64,000 nt of DNA from Steinernema hermaphroditum (Eukaryota; Nematoda; Chromadorea; Rhabditida; Steinernematidae): contig CM059625.1 of NCBI GenBank assembly GCA_030435675.1, positions 10,664,001-10,728,000 of the forward strand, read 5' to 3'. Shown here one piece after another: positions 47,687 through 58,715 of the stretch. Under the pieces are notes generated by a model. That model was given only the letters and a program-made list of their open reading frames with translations, was not told the origin of the DNA and did not search any database. Position 1 is the first letter of the stretch. Each line of letters opens with the position of its first letter. The position numbers were made by a program, and so were the translations under genes.

Positions 47687-48121
47687 ATGTCTTACGACCT
47701 TGCCACCGCCGAGCATGCCGCCTACGCTCCCTTCTTCGGCTACATGGGAGCCGCTTCGGCCCAGATCTTCACCGTTCTCGGCGCGGCCTATGGAACGGCT
47801 AAGTCCGCCGTCGGCATCTGCTCCATGGGAGTGATGCGCCCTGAATTGATCATGAAGTCGGTCATTCCCGTTATTATGGCCGGTATTATCGGTATCTACG
47901 GACTTGTCGTCGCCATGGTCCTCAAAGGAAAGGTCCAAGCCGCTAGCGCCGGATACACCCTCGACAAGGGATTCGCCCATCTTGCTGCTGGTCTCACTTG
48001 CGGTCTTTGCGGTCTTGGCGCCGGATATGCTATCGGAATCGTCGGAGATGCCGGAGTCCGCGGAACCGCTCAGCAACCTCGTCTCTTCGTCGGAATGATC
48101 CTCATCCTCATTTTCTCCGAA
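47687..48121 (+). repeat. Inverted repeat arm B (V-ATPase c exon 1)
   Basis: Partner of 46280-46714 on the opposite strand; 430 of 435 bases identical by my count. The arms and the 972-nt spacer form a large inverted repeat. Confidence 0.9.
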
Positions 48122-48216
48122 GTAAGTCCACAAATAAGTCCATCATAACTAACATCTCCTTTCAGGTGTTGGGTCTCTACGGAATGATTGTCGCCCTTAT
48201 CCTGGGAACTTCTTAA
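47687..48216 (+). CDS. vha-2/vha-3: V-type ATPase 16-kDa proteolipid (c subunit), copy 2
   Basis: Second gene for the same 161-residue rotor subunit, exons 47687-48121 and 48166-48216, intron 44 nt. Protein identical to the minus-strand copy, so the two genes can differ only in expression. Four hydrophobic helices with glycine-rich faces ([26 protein letters not shown]). The acceptor CCCATTTCAG ends 14 nt before the ATG. Codon use is strongly C/G-ending, fitting high expression. I cannot tell which copy corresponds to vha-2 and which to vha-3. Confidence 0.96.
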
Positions 48217-48618
48217 GCGACTTATGTATTTATTGCGAACTCCAGTTTCACTTAATCAAAATTCGTATTGAGCTGTTTAATTTGATTGTAAATGTCTTTC
48301 GCAAGAAGACACTACGCAATGTACATCCGTTTGTAATATGCTCCGGCTTGTTGTTGTATTCTACTTAGACTTAGAGTTGAAATCTGTGATAGATGTGAAT
48401 AAACACCAAGGTTCCTGTTTACAAAAGTCGATACATTAACCGGATTTAAATTCACAACAAGGACGGTTTGGCGAAATCGACAAAATATATGAAGAACGGT
48501 CCTGGAAATCCTTATGTACAATATTTACAAATTTACAGTGGTTGAACAATTGTGAGGAGATGATTGCAACGAGAATACCTGCAAGAGCGGTCCAGCACGA
48601 AGAGAGAGAGAGGTATGG
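48217..48618. other. Convergent 3' UTR region
   Basis: 402 nt between the stop codons of the plus-strand V-ATPase gene and the minus-strand claudin-like gene. It holds AATAAA at 48398-48403 for the V-ATPase gene. No gene. Confidence 0.5.
48398..48403 (+). terminator. Polyadenylation signal of plus-strand V-ATPase c gene
   Basis: AATAAA 182 nt downstream of the stop codon in the same orientation. Confidence 0.6.
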
Positions 48619-50261
48619 CTAGCGTCCAATGTGAATGGGTCTGTCCTCGATCTCGAACTCAGCTGTGGCTGCTCGACTTCCCTTCTGCTTGTGCGAGCCG
48701 GCTGCGAAGGCGCCTCCGGCAAGCACATAAACAACTGCAACGCCGTAGGCGAGATATGTTGGCGTGCCTGTCCGTTGTCCTGCCGAATAATCCCAGTCAC
48801 CGTACTCCGAATTCTTCGCCACCTCAACTCGCCACTCCGACACGCTGTTGGTGAGCACTTCTGTGGCGACCACGATGCACATTGCTAGAAGGCATGCAAG
48901 GCATCATTACACGGGAACCAAGGGATAAGGAACCTGTGACTAGGTGTAGGCCGGCGACGAGTCGTTTAAACATATATCTGTGGTGGTAAAAGGTGTAAAA
49001 GGCCAGAAGATTGTTAGAGGCCATCAAAGTGAGGGAGATCACGCAGAAGGCCGCTTGCGCTCGATAGTAATCTGAAAGTCGCGTTCATTGTGTCAATCTT
49101 AGTGTAAATGAAAGTGAAATCCATCTGCCATCGTCATATTTTCTTTACAGTAATGATCGCGTGTCATCAAATCGAGGTCTTACGTTTCAAGTCGGCGTCG
49201 GCAAGTCGTAAAACGCTCGCGTTGGGTGCCGGAAAATGCGGGATCCATTCGACTGAAAAAGTAAAATTTGTATGTCTCTCAATCTGGATGGCAAATGAAA
49301 ATGTTGTTCTTCAAAATTCATCCTAACTCGAAAATGGAAAATAACTCTCGCAGATCAATTTGCAGCCCCTCAGCATGAGGCTCCGACACATTAATCACGA
49401 TCAGGCAGGCCATGTTCACAGACAGTTTTTTTGTGTTAGCACCCACCTGTAGTTATGGAGTTGTTCTCTTTGGTCCTCCACTCTCCCCAAACGCCAAGCT
49501 GCACATGCACCTTCTCCAAATCGTTGTTCACGAAGTCGATGTCCGCCCAATTCGGAGAGACCACCGCAACAATGAACACAAAGACGGACAACTAAAAAAG
49601 CACATAAATGAGTTGGGACCAATTTTGCAAGCATCGAATTCCAAAAGAACAAATTTTGTCTCTCTGGAAGTCGTCTCGCCTTTAATCAGTTCTTTCAACG
49701 GTACTTAGCGCCAATGGACCTTCGCTTAGTGCACAACACTGTTTACATTAAACCCGTTCGGGCGTAGAATTGGTTTGTCACAGTGCAACAGTGGTGGAAA
49801 AGTCGCATTTTCCAGTGGAATTTGATTTTTTTACTGCAAAAAGGCTGTGGCGTTTTCGAACACATGTGTATGCAATGTAGACCTTCAAAAACACTTTGCA
49901 CCGTGACACTCTTAAACGGTGAACTTTGGCGTTGGGACTGTGTTTTGACTCAGAAGTGCTCGTTGAAAACAACACGAGGGAAGGGATCAGTTGCCGAGGG
50001 AGTCATAAAACACTTCGACATCCGGGAAATCATAAAATGCAAATTTGTAAGCTCGTAAAATGAAGCAGCGTCCGCTGAAGCAGCCTAACTTTCGGTGGAT
50101 TACACTCGAGCCGCCAACATTGTCTCAAAAGTGATGGAACTTACAACTGTGAGCAGAGTGGCCAGTGCCATGAAGCGACGTTGCCATATTATGGTGTGGT
50201 AACGGTTGACGTTGAGCACCTGAGATCCTCTGAGTTCCACGGCTTTGTCGATGAGTTGCAT
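48619..50261 (-). CDS. Claudin/PMP22-like four-span membrane protein
   Basis: Five exons, 50145-50261, 49447-49591, 49184-49252, 48934-49071, 48619-48884, give 244 aa in phase. Segment order fits the claudin/PMP22/EMP superfamily. TM1 spans exons 1-2 (FMALATLLTV joined to LSVFVFIVAVVSPNWADI). An extracellular loop with W...GVWGEW and an N-glycosylation site (NASV) follows, then TM2 (AFCVISLTLMASNNLLAFY), TM3 (AMCIVVATEVL) and TM4 (YLAYGVAVVYVLAGGAFA), and a short tail (FEIEDRPIHIGR). The classical paired cysteines of the first loop are not evident. It could belong to the worm VAB-9/NSY-4-type relatives, but I cannot place it. Intron 1 is 553 nt. The frame is open upstream of 50261, so a longer N-terminus is possible. 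Confidence 0.72.
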
Positions 50262-51945
50262 TATGAGTGTCGGTGGTCTAGTCGGAAGTCGAGGCTCGAC
50301 GGTTTGTTGTTGTTCTCCAGAGCCTGCGTCTCTGCCTGACAATCGACGATGTGTACTCTTAGAGAGCGAAGATTTGGGAGGTGCTAGCAGTAAACGCAGC
50401 GATTGTCCCGATAGCGTTTTGCAATCCTGGGAAATACGGTAAAAGCAATTAAAAATCAGGAAGCCGGGACGAGTAAGGGCGGCGCGAGCACTGAGTGGGA
50501 CGAGACTCAGGGGAGAACACTCCCAGGCGGCGGTGATTGGGAATGCCGTGTCGCGAGACAAAACCGAAAAGGCGAAAGACCGCAAGTTGCGCGATGGGCC
50601 AATGCGTTTTGCCCGAAGGGCGGTGCACGTGAGAGCCAAGGATTGCGAATCGCTGCAGACACTGCAGACGAGCGGGAAGGCAGTTATATTCGCTTGGGTT
50701 CGCCGACTGGCTTTCGGTTGTCAGAATAGCTTGGGATCGATCACACAAGTACGGCGCTTGGCAGTCAGTCGCTAAAGTGAGATCCGCCCGGTCTGGTCTT
50801 CGTTTCACCGCTAAGTTTCAATTTGCAGACGCTGACAAGCAGCTTCCGCGCAGGTGTTTCTGATTAGAGCGTCCTCACTGGGGGCCACCCGCCTTTCCAC
50901 TCCCAGTTGAACTTTCCACAGTTTACTCCCGCTATGCTTTTTACAAAAGAAGAATTTGTTGTCTTGATCAAGATGAAAACAGACAAAAGTGTATTTTCGC
51001 ATCGGTTGGCTTACTGTAGCCGAGTTAATAGATAAACCACTGTTCTCCTAGACGGGGCTTCAAGAAGTGATTCCATTGGAACAAAAAGCTAGAAATTCTA
51101 AAACATCGTAGGCCATTCTCGCCCCTCTCGAGTACGGGCAACTGGCTCTCATGAAATTAACACTGAGAGGTGCTCAAAAACAAACTACCTCGGCAAACAG
51201 AGACATGTGCGGGGCACGTTAACGCCTAGTATTCACTCGTAAGGGACTCAACAAATGAATTCCATGGGAACAGAAAACTACTGAAAACTCAGGTTGGATA
51301 ACATAGTAATAACGAGAATTGCGCGTTCGACAACAGAAGGAAACGTCCCGAGAGGGTAATTGAGAGTTAAACACTGTAGAGTAGAGACAAGACGTATAAG
51401 TGCCGGTGTGAGAAATCAACTTATTGGAAGAATAAAGATCTGATTATCTGCATAAACAAAGCTCTCCGCGTCAAACAGGTGTCGCAGTTGAACACGATGT
51501 GAAACTCGAAAACAGCGATTTGTCAACGAACTAGCGACACAAGGGCCGCGTATCCGTTCCCCACATCTTTTTGAGACGTCGGCAGTTAGTCTGAGATTAT
51601 TTACAAAGTGGTCCGGGCCAGAGTTTGTTTCTTTGATAGTCGACAAGACAATGCGGTGATTGATTAATATGCTTGCCGGACGCAGATTGGAGTCTCCGAT
51701 ATCGCACTTACTTCTTTATTGGAAAAGGCACACAGATCAAGTAAATAAGAGCACTGAAGGATGAATAGGAGCGTGAGGAGTGAGCTGTTCTGGCAAGTTG
51801 AAGGGGGATTTCTATGGGAACAGGTCAATGAATGGGCGGACATCGTAAAACCAACGGCGGTTCAAACATACGACGTTGATTGTGAGGAGAAAAATGCATA
51901 AGATGAGATAAGTTGTACTAGAAACTCTTTTATGGCGATATATTT
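50262..51945. other. Intergenic between ETS gene and claudin-like gene
   Basis: No gene recognised in 1.7 kb. The first 400 nt are GC-richer and open antisense and sense (for example 50449-50808) without motifs; probably the claudin-like 5' region. The rest contains the ETS 3' UTR and only short frames. Confidence 0.4.
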
Positions 51946-53287
51946 CTAGTGACTCGAAGGCGTTGGTGATAGAAACTCCTTCGACATCAAGTTCTTGGTG
52001 AAGTGGTACACGTATTTTTCACCGGGCTGACCCTTTTCGATCATGTCCTTACCGTAGTAATATCGCAGACTGCGGGCGAGCTTTTCGTAGTTCATCTGAA
52101 AGTTCCCATTGATCAAGAATGCGCAGAATGCGGCTGTACGTACTTTGGGCTTGTTTTTGCGTTTTCCCCATAACCGGGCCACCTCCACACGGTCTGTAAA
52201 TCGAAACTCGTACGGATTGTTGTTGGTCCACTCGATGCAGTTGACTTCGTTGCTTTGAAGGAGTTCCAAAAGAAATTGCCACAGTTTAATAGGACCTATA
52301 AAGTATATGGTCAAATGCCGCAAATATGATATCTTTTTTACAAATGTGGACTCTTTTATATCGTATTTCTCTGCGGCAATATTGCGGAATATACGCTTAC
52401 GAAAACAATAGGATATGTCCATTCTGGCAATTTGTACGATATGTTTGCTTTTCACCGTTGGGGACGACGATCTCATTATACATTCATTCCCTTTGCAGAC
52501 GGGAAAAATAGAACTCGGACTCATAGACTACTTTTCTAAAGGTGTTTCAAAAACATCTAAAAAACTTGAGTATTTATATCCCGCCATCGGGAGTTTTGCG
52601 GTACAGTTAACCTGCGAACAAATAATGTAATGCGACAAAATGTGGCTTTGGAATCAACGAAAGTACTTGACATCACTTGGAAGTGCTTCGTCGTCATCAC
52701 TTGGAATACCGTAGCATTTACGAACAAGAAGGACAACAAATTTTGTAGTGGATTCTTAAGAAGAACCATTCTATACAGTACCGAGGTTTCATTTCATTTT
52801 TTCTCGTAGAAGTGAGGATGAAAATAGTCATACCTCCTGCACACATACCCCCTTCGGATTCGCATTCGGACATCACTGAATCTTGTGCGGACTGTTGTGG
52901 AGAGCCGGATGAACTCATAACAGAGTTCGAGTAACTGTTTTCCGCATACGAGCTACAGTATGTTGTGTGTGGGAATGGTGGTGGGACGTGGGTATTCCAG
53001 TAGGGAAACTGAGGATGATGCTGGTTCATGAGTGTGACTCCCGAGTTGGATGGTGACAAATAATTTCTAGGCGGATGCCGAGGGGTATGACCGTAATGGA
53101 AGGACGACGCTGGCTGAGAAGCGTACATTGAAGAAAGATGAGAAGGAGGCTGGTTGTAGCAGGGATACTGTCGTCCATAGGCAGCAAGCGTGCCGCATTG
53201 AGGCGAGCTATGGTCCCCAATGTCTGAGTTGTTCGAGTCGTATCCTATGCCGACGGATGAATAGAAGGAGGGATGAGCGGCGCCTAC
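51946..53287 (-). CDS. ETS-domain transcription factor (5' end not found)
   Basis: DNA-binding regulator. Three exons are secure: 52834-53287, 52144-52295 and 51946-52095. The 85-residue ETS domain is C-terminal: [10 protein letters not shown], then [24 protein letters not shown] and, in the last exon, [13 protein letters not shown] with the two DNA-contacting arginines, ending [23 protein letters not shown] is closest to ETS1/2-type domains from memory, but worm ETS genes are divergent. The exon upstream is Ser/Tyr/Pro/Asn-rich, as in activation regions, and holds no ATG before residue 50 of its frame, so at least one more 5' exon exists, possibly starting near 53429 or farther up. The last intron (52096-52143, 48 nt) is in phase and stop-free. 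Confidence 0.85.
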
Positions 53288-56200
53288 CTGTCGAAGTTGT
53301 GGAATCCGCAGGAGAATACTGTGTTACTCGTTGCATCTGTAGACAAAATTTAGCATCAATTATCTGCAAAAATAGGTTCATTTCATTATGAAGTGACGGA
53401 AACGCAGCGAGGGAACACGACCGCGACACAGGCGAACTGAGGTACTGTAGCCGTTCTGCGTTTACCGTTCTTTTATGCTCTGATTTCGCGCATATTAATG
53501 AGCAAGTGGATGTTTGAGAAAGGCGTCGTCGCGGTGTTCCTTTGCGGGGGAGGGCACTCTAAGTGCAACGGAAATCGAAACATAGTTAATACGGGTTAAG
53601 TACGGTAACCGATCTTGATTTCGATCCACGAAACGATTGACCTGGAATATAAAACACGGAAATGAAGACCGCCCTCGAAAGAAGGCATTAGCGGTAATTA
53701 GCATATGCACTCGTGGCAATATGTGAGCATGCGCTTGGATACGTGGACAGGCTGCAATTATAGCCGTGAAGGCAAGGTCAGCCCCGGGCAACAGAGAAGA
53801 AAGAGGTAGAAAGCGCCGATCCTTGGTCCGTCAGGTGGCGCACGCCAACACGCGAATACAAATAACGACCTCAAAATATTGCGCATGATGATTGCGGACA
53901 TCCAGCATGGAACGTCTCCAGCGAACGTCACGTTTCAACTCGACAGTTTTTAGGAAATCGCCCTCAGTTGAATGATGGACCTGCAAAGGAGAATCAAAAA
54001 TCTGTCGCAGATTGAGGGCTTGTGATTAGTAATGTTGTGTGAAAAATTAGAAAACGCATTCTCTGAAATACGCCCAGAGGAATAGTTTAAATAGGGACAC
54101 TAATGAGGAGGTTCAAGACAAAAGACAAAATGATTTCACTTGACAATAAAGAAAATCGCGCAAATATGATTGAGGAAAGTGGAATGGAATGGATGAGGGT
54201 GGACAGAAGTACCGAGTAATCAAGTGTCAATTGGGCGGCATCCAAAAGTGAGTTGACCGCCACCCGCGTCGATAATAAGGGAACTTCTGTCTTTGTGCAT
54301 ACGGTTACCGATTGTGGGATTGGCCGCCGGATTAGGCTGCGCCACAGTAACAAGTAATTATGCGTGTGAACGACAACTGTAAGCAAAAGGTCATCGAAGG
54401 TCGTAGCGCAACTCGGTTTCCTCCACAACAAAGACAGCGTTCAGGCCCGCCGAGTGGCTCAAAGAGTCTCGATGTCGGCGTGGGAATGAGGCCACAAAAT
54501 CGTCTAATCTCGGATCGGAAAGCGATTTCGGATGAAGAAATAGCAGCTGAATTTTTGTAGACGAGTTAAAAGCTGGTGCGAACGGCCCAGGGTGTGAGCA
54601 GTCCGGTCGCGACAGTCGCCACAGCTATCTTCTCTGATAGTATGGACTACTGCGCGTGCTCTGTTTTTTTTTTTTGAGCGACTAAAAAGAACTCAACGAG
54701 GTACGGTAAAGGAAAGCGGTCGAACGCTGGCTGGAAACGGCGTCGAGAACGTCGGCACGCGGGTGAGGGACGAATCGCCATCTAGGGGGCGAGGCTAAAG
54801 ATCCGCCCCTGCACTGAAAGAACCCCTCCAGTCAGTGTTTTCAAAACCGTTTCCGGTACAATGGCTGCGCTATTACAACGTTCAGCAGCATGAAAAAGAG
54901 TCAAATCTGTGAAACATTTATGGTAGAGCAACTCAAAGGGGCAAAAAGTGAAAGCGATGAGGTGACCGCTTCAGCGGCGTCCGGATTCATGAGCAACAGA
55001 ATATGAAAGTTTCGTTTTGATTACTTTGACTCATTTGTCGTAAACGGGTTGGACCAACAGATGACTGTTTATGATCTTACATCACCAAAAAGAGCGGCTT
55101 CCCACGGTGTATATATCATTCTTCATTTACGAGTTGCCACCCAGAAGGATATCTGTAGCTTTGAAGGACTACCAGTATTAATTGATGTGCCCCAAAAGGT
55201 ATGGCTGTAAGTAATAATTCAATTAAATTCAGTATCTCAGACTGTATTCTTCCTAAGCACCACTTGCTTAATACGCGCACAAGAACAAGCTCAGATTTCC
55301 CAACGAATAGTGTTGTGTAAAACTGATAAATAAGGAGTCTTAACAATTGCTGATCGATTATGAGTGATACAAAGGGTTCGCGGGTTTCGCACTAGTCTGC
55401 GTGTTATCACGAAGTTGACAGTGCTGACAGGTAATCAAAATTATTAATACGGGTTCGCGAAGAGATTATTTCTGATTGCTACAGAAGAGAATCGGTTGCT
55501 AATTGATGCAGCCCCTGTTCCATAGACAAACTAACCGGGGAAGATCTTGGGCGATAAAAGACCGGGTGTTTAAAACTTTCCAAGAGGGACAACAATTTGC
55601 CCTCATTGTTTATACAATCTGCGACTTGGCAGAAAATCACTGAAAACGAGACCCTCAGAAGAGCTCGTCTGAGCAGCGTGGAGCGATCAGTGGTGCGAGA
55701 ACCGTCCGACCTTCTTCTGCAGGTGTCCTTCCTTCGAGCGGTTACTGTACCGGTATGCGGTGAGAAAAACGCTTGGTTTCCCTTTTTACGAATGTCCGAT
55801 GCACTTCCGGTGCGTACGCCGCGACGTCATCGGAGGAACGGAAGGGAACGAGAGCGAGACAGATTGGAGGAGGACAGCGGCGGAAGACAAAACAAGGGGC
55901 CGATTGCAGAGAATGTTTCATGTTGCTTTGTAAATTAGATGCCGCCTACTGGTCATCCACCGGACAACACTTCCGATCCTACGGTTGTGTGTTTGTCTGT
56001 TTTTTTTGCAGTCGAAGAGAAATCATGAAAGAGAAAGGGACAGGTGCAAGTGAGGAAACAGTACGTTCATGGGAGAACGCAATTAGACTCTGCGAATGGC
56101 GGTGTCCTTGGGCCGGAGACCGTCTATTGTTTGCTGACGACAGAACACAACATAATAGCATAAACTAAAAAATCAGTTACAGCGGTAATTCCAACTTTGT

Positions 56201-57027
56201 TTGGTAGCAGACCTCGTTTTTCCATTGCCCACTTCCGCCCATTGTTCACTTCAAACACATAAAATACGGCCTGGAATAGTACATACACTTCGTCCGTTAG
56301 CTTTCCTGTTCGGAACTTTGAACTTAGAATTAATCAAAATATCCCTCAATTAGGTGTAATTGCAAAATTTGTGTTATTTGCTTTTCAGACGCTAAAATTT
56401 CATTTTCAGTACTGTAGCATTCGCATTCCAGAGGACGTCTCCTCGTATCAAACAATGACCTAGCATTGTAAGGTCCCAAGAGATTCATTGAAGACATCTG
56501 ATATGTTAATTGCGGTAAAATTTCGATGAGGGCGAGCACACGTGCGCGGTCGTCGTCCAAGGACGTGTGGGCGAGCTATTGTGACTCGCTAATTTATGCG
56601 TGTTCGAGCAACAGGTACTGTCTATTGCTGGCTTTTTTGCACCTTTGGAAGCATTGACGATTTTATTGAAATACAATCTCAAAACGACTGGATAAGAACT
56701 GGCCCAACGATCACAGTTTGTAAAGTGGAAGACTACAAATTGACAGAGAGAAAGGGGGAAGCTTCGATCAGCTGACATACTCGTGTCACTGACTATGTAC
56801 AACATACAACATATGCTCATGTGATTTGCTTAATATAATTGGGGAATAAGCGACAGTTCCGAATCTAGACTTTCTATTCATCACCTGTTATTAAATTAGT
56901 AGAAATGGACAAATAGACTAGGATATTGTAAATGGGAATGAGTTGGTTCTAATGGATTCTATTGTAAGCCGGTGGATGATCATGTGACTGTGAACGATAA
57001 GAACACTGGCTGAAAGCATTAAATGTG
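53288..57027. other. Large intergenic region upstream of the ETS gene
   Basis: 3.7 kb without a gene I can support. It should contain missing 5' exon(s) and promoter of the ETS gene and the ipp-5 3' UTR. Frames at 54087-54431 (minus, hydrophobic C-terminus) and 55597-55938 (plus, Arg/Glu-rich) have no motif or splice context. A run of 12 T lies near 54665-54676. Confidence 0.4.
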
Positions 57028-58715
57028 CTACCTACTTTCAACAATCGCAACTACCTTGTGATCACCCATACAAGTATCCTTGCCGATGCTATCATAAGAA
57101 ACACCTTTGTCGATGGAGACAAGTCTATGGGCTTGCTCGTTCATCAGAACTCGATCGCACCACGCGGGTGCCCTCGTCTTCATCATTACCTCCGATTCAT
57201 CTGGATCCTCACTCCATGGGTATCTGGAACATAGCGTATAATAGCTCAGGTCTCTGTGCATCACATACGTCGGAGGAAAGTTGATATTCAGCTCTTTGAG
57301 AGATGGAAAATCATGAACCTCCTTATCGTCTTCTAGGTACCCTTTCCAGTCCTTCAAGAGTTTCTTGTGGTTGAAGTAGTCAAACAACTTTTTCTCTATG
57401 CGCAACACACAACTAAAGCCACAAACCTAGAATCGTCTATATTTCAAGCCTCATCCTACTTTGGTGTCGCATCTCCGCTGACTATAGAGTCTCCAGACGA
57501 GCGAAATTCAATGGCCGAAACAGTTCGTCGAAGAGGATCGTTTACGGTGCCGTCTTCCCAGATGTCATTTGACGTACCCAGTGCAAAGCCTGCGTCGATA
57601 AGCTGGTTTCCAGAAATGCTTCCATGAGGATCCTCTAGATGGTGATGTGCATCCGCTTGACCGTTACCTGTCAATCTCTAGAAATTTCGATTTGTTGTGC
57701 GTTGTGAACATTGAAAAGATTAGAAAAATGGTCGATAAATTAAGAAATGAAGGATCCTCACATTAAGAAATGAAGGAGAGTCGAGGCGGAAATTCAAGTC
57801 GCCAAAGATGAAAACGGCGTTTGCATGTCTCTCTCCATTAGAAATGGTTTGTAACTGGTCCAAAACGTAGTTGAGAGCTCTCTTTCGATTATTACTGTAC
57901 AACGACGGGTTCTGAAGCAGGAAATTGATTAGTTCGTTATTTTGATGGCTACAAATACGGTACCTCGTGAATAAGGGCGAGGTTCGACTCGTCGTGGAAC
58001 AAGTGTACATTTATTAAATCGATCGGTCTGGAAAATAAGAGCAGACTAGGAAAACAAGCAGCCACTTACACATCGTCAAACTTCCATCTCGTGTGCATGA
58101 ATCCTTTTCGCCCCCACTTAATGGCGGGCCAAAAATGTTTGGGGAACTTTGTTTTCACCAGAAACGGACAATCCGCCAAATTTTTGCGGACGATGGTTAG
58201 TTTGTTGTCTAGCCGCTGGTACTTTTTGGTATGATAATTGTACTGCTCAACCACGTCAAGCGCGCTTTTGTGCACCATAAACATAGAGCCGAGGGCCTAA
58301 AAGCTGTATGCTCTATATGCGGCACTATTGCACAATACGGTATATTGGTCATTGTGTTCATAGTCGAGATCGAGGATAGCCACACCCGCTGTATAGTCAG
58401 GTAGTTCCGAAACAATGTGCTCAATGAGAGGTACTACTTGTTCCGAGCATTCCTGGAAGTTTTTTCCGCCAACCTCCTGCATGTGCACTGCCACAAACCG
58501 CGCACTTTCACGACGTACGGCCTGAAATGGCGAACATAACCGAAAATCTACATAGACGAAACGCCGCACCTCAATCACATTTTCGGTCCATGGCTTGTGA
58601 ATGCGACAGGTCTAAAAGATTAACGGTTGCAATTCGTGGAATGTCACAAAAACAGAGAACTCACGTGATCAAACAGAGATCCAACATTTGCAGTGAGCAG
58701 GAGGATATCCTTCAT
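57028..58715 (-). CDS. ipp-5: Type I inositol polyphosphate 5-phosphatase
   Basis: Removes the 5-phosphate of Ins(1,4,5)P3 and Ins(1,3,4,5)P4, ending calcium signals; C. elegans ipp-5 acts in spermathecal contraction and ovulation. Nine exons, 58665-58715, 58570-58611, 58339-58521, 58070-58296, 57964-58027, 57762-57911, 57460-57677, 57269-57412, 57028-57223, give 424 aa (human INPP5A 412). Family motifs: LLTANVGSLFDH at the N-terminus, HMQEVGGKN, KFPKHFWPAIKWGRKGF, NVHLFHDESNLAL, 5-phosphatase signature FGDLNFRLD, INFPPTYPWSED, second signature PAWCDRVLMN and CMGDHK. AATTTCAG lies one base before the ATG, a likely trans-splice acceptor. Exon 7 encodes a less conserved insert (HHHLEDPHGS, AIEFRSSGD) of about 70 residues. 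Confidence 0.93.

Noticed and set aside
54087..54431. 114-codon minus-strand frame with a hydrophobic C-terminus
   Set aside because: No family match, no start context and no neighbouring exon; treated as chance in AT-rich DNA.
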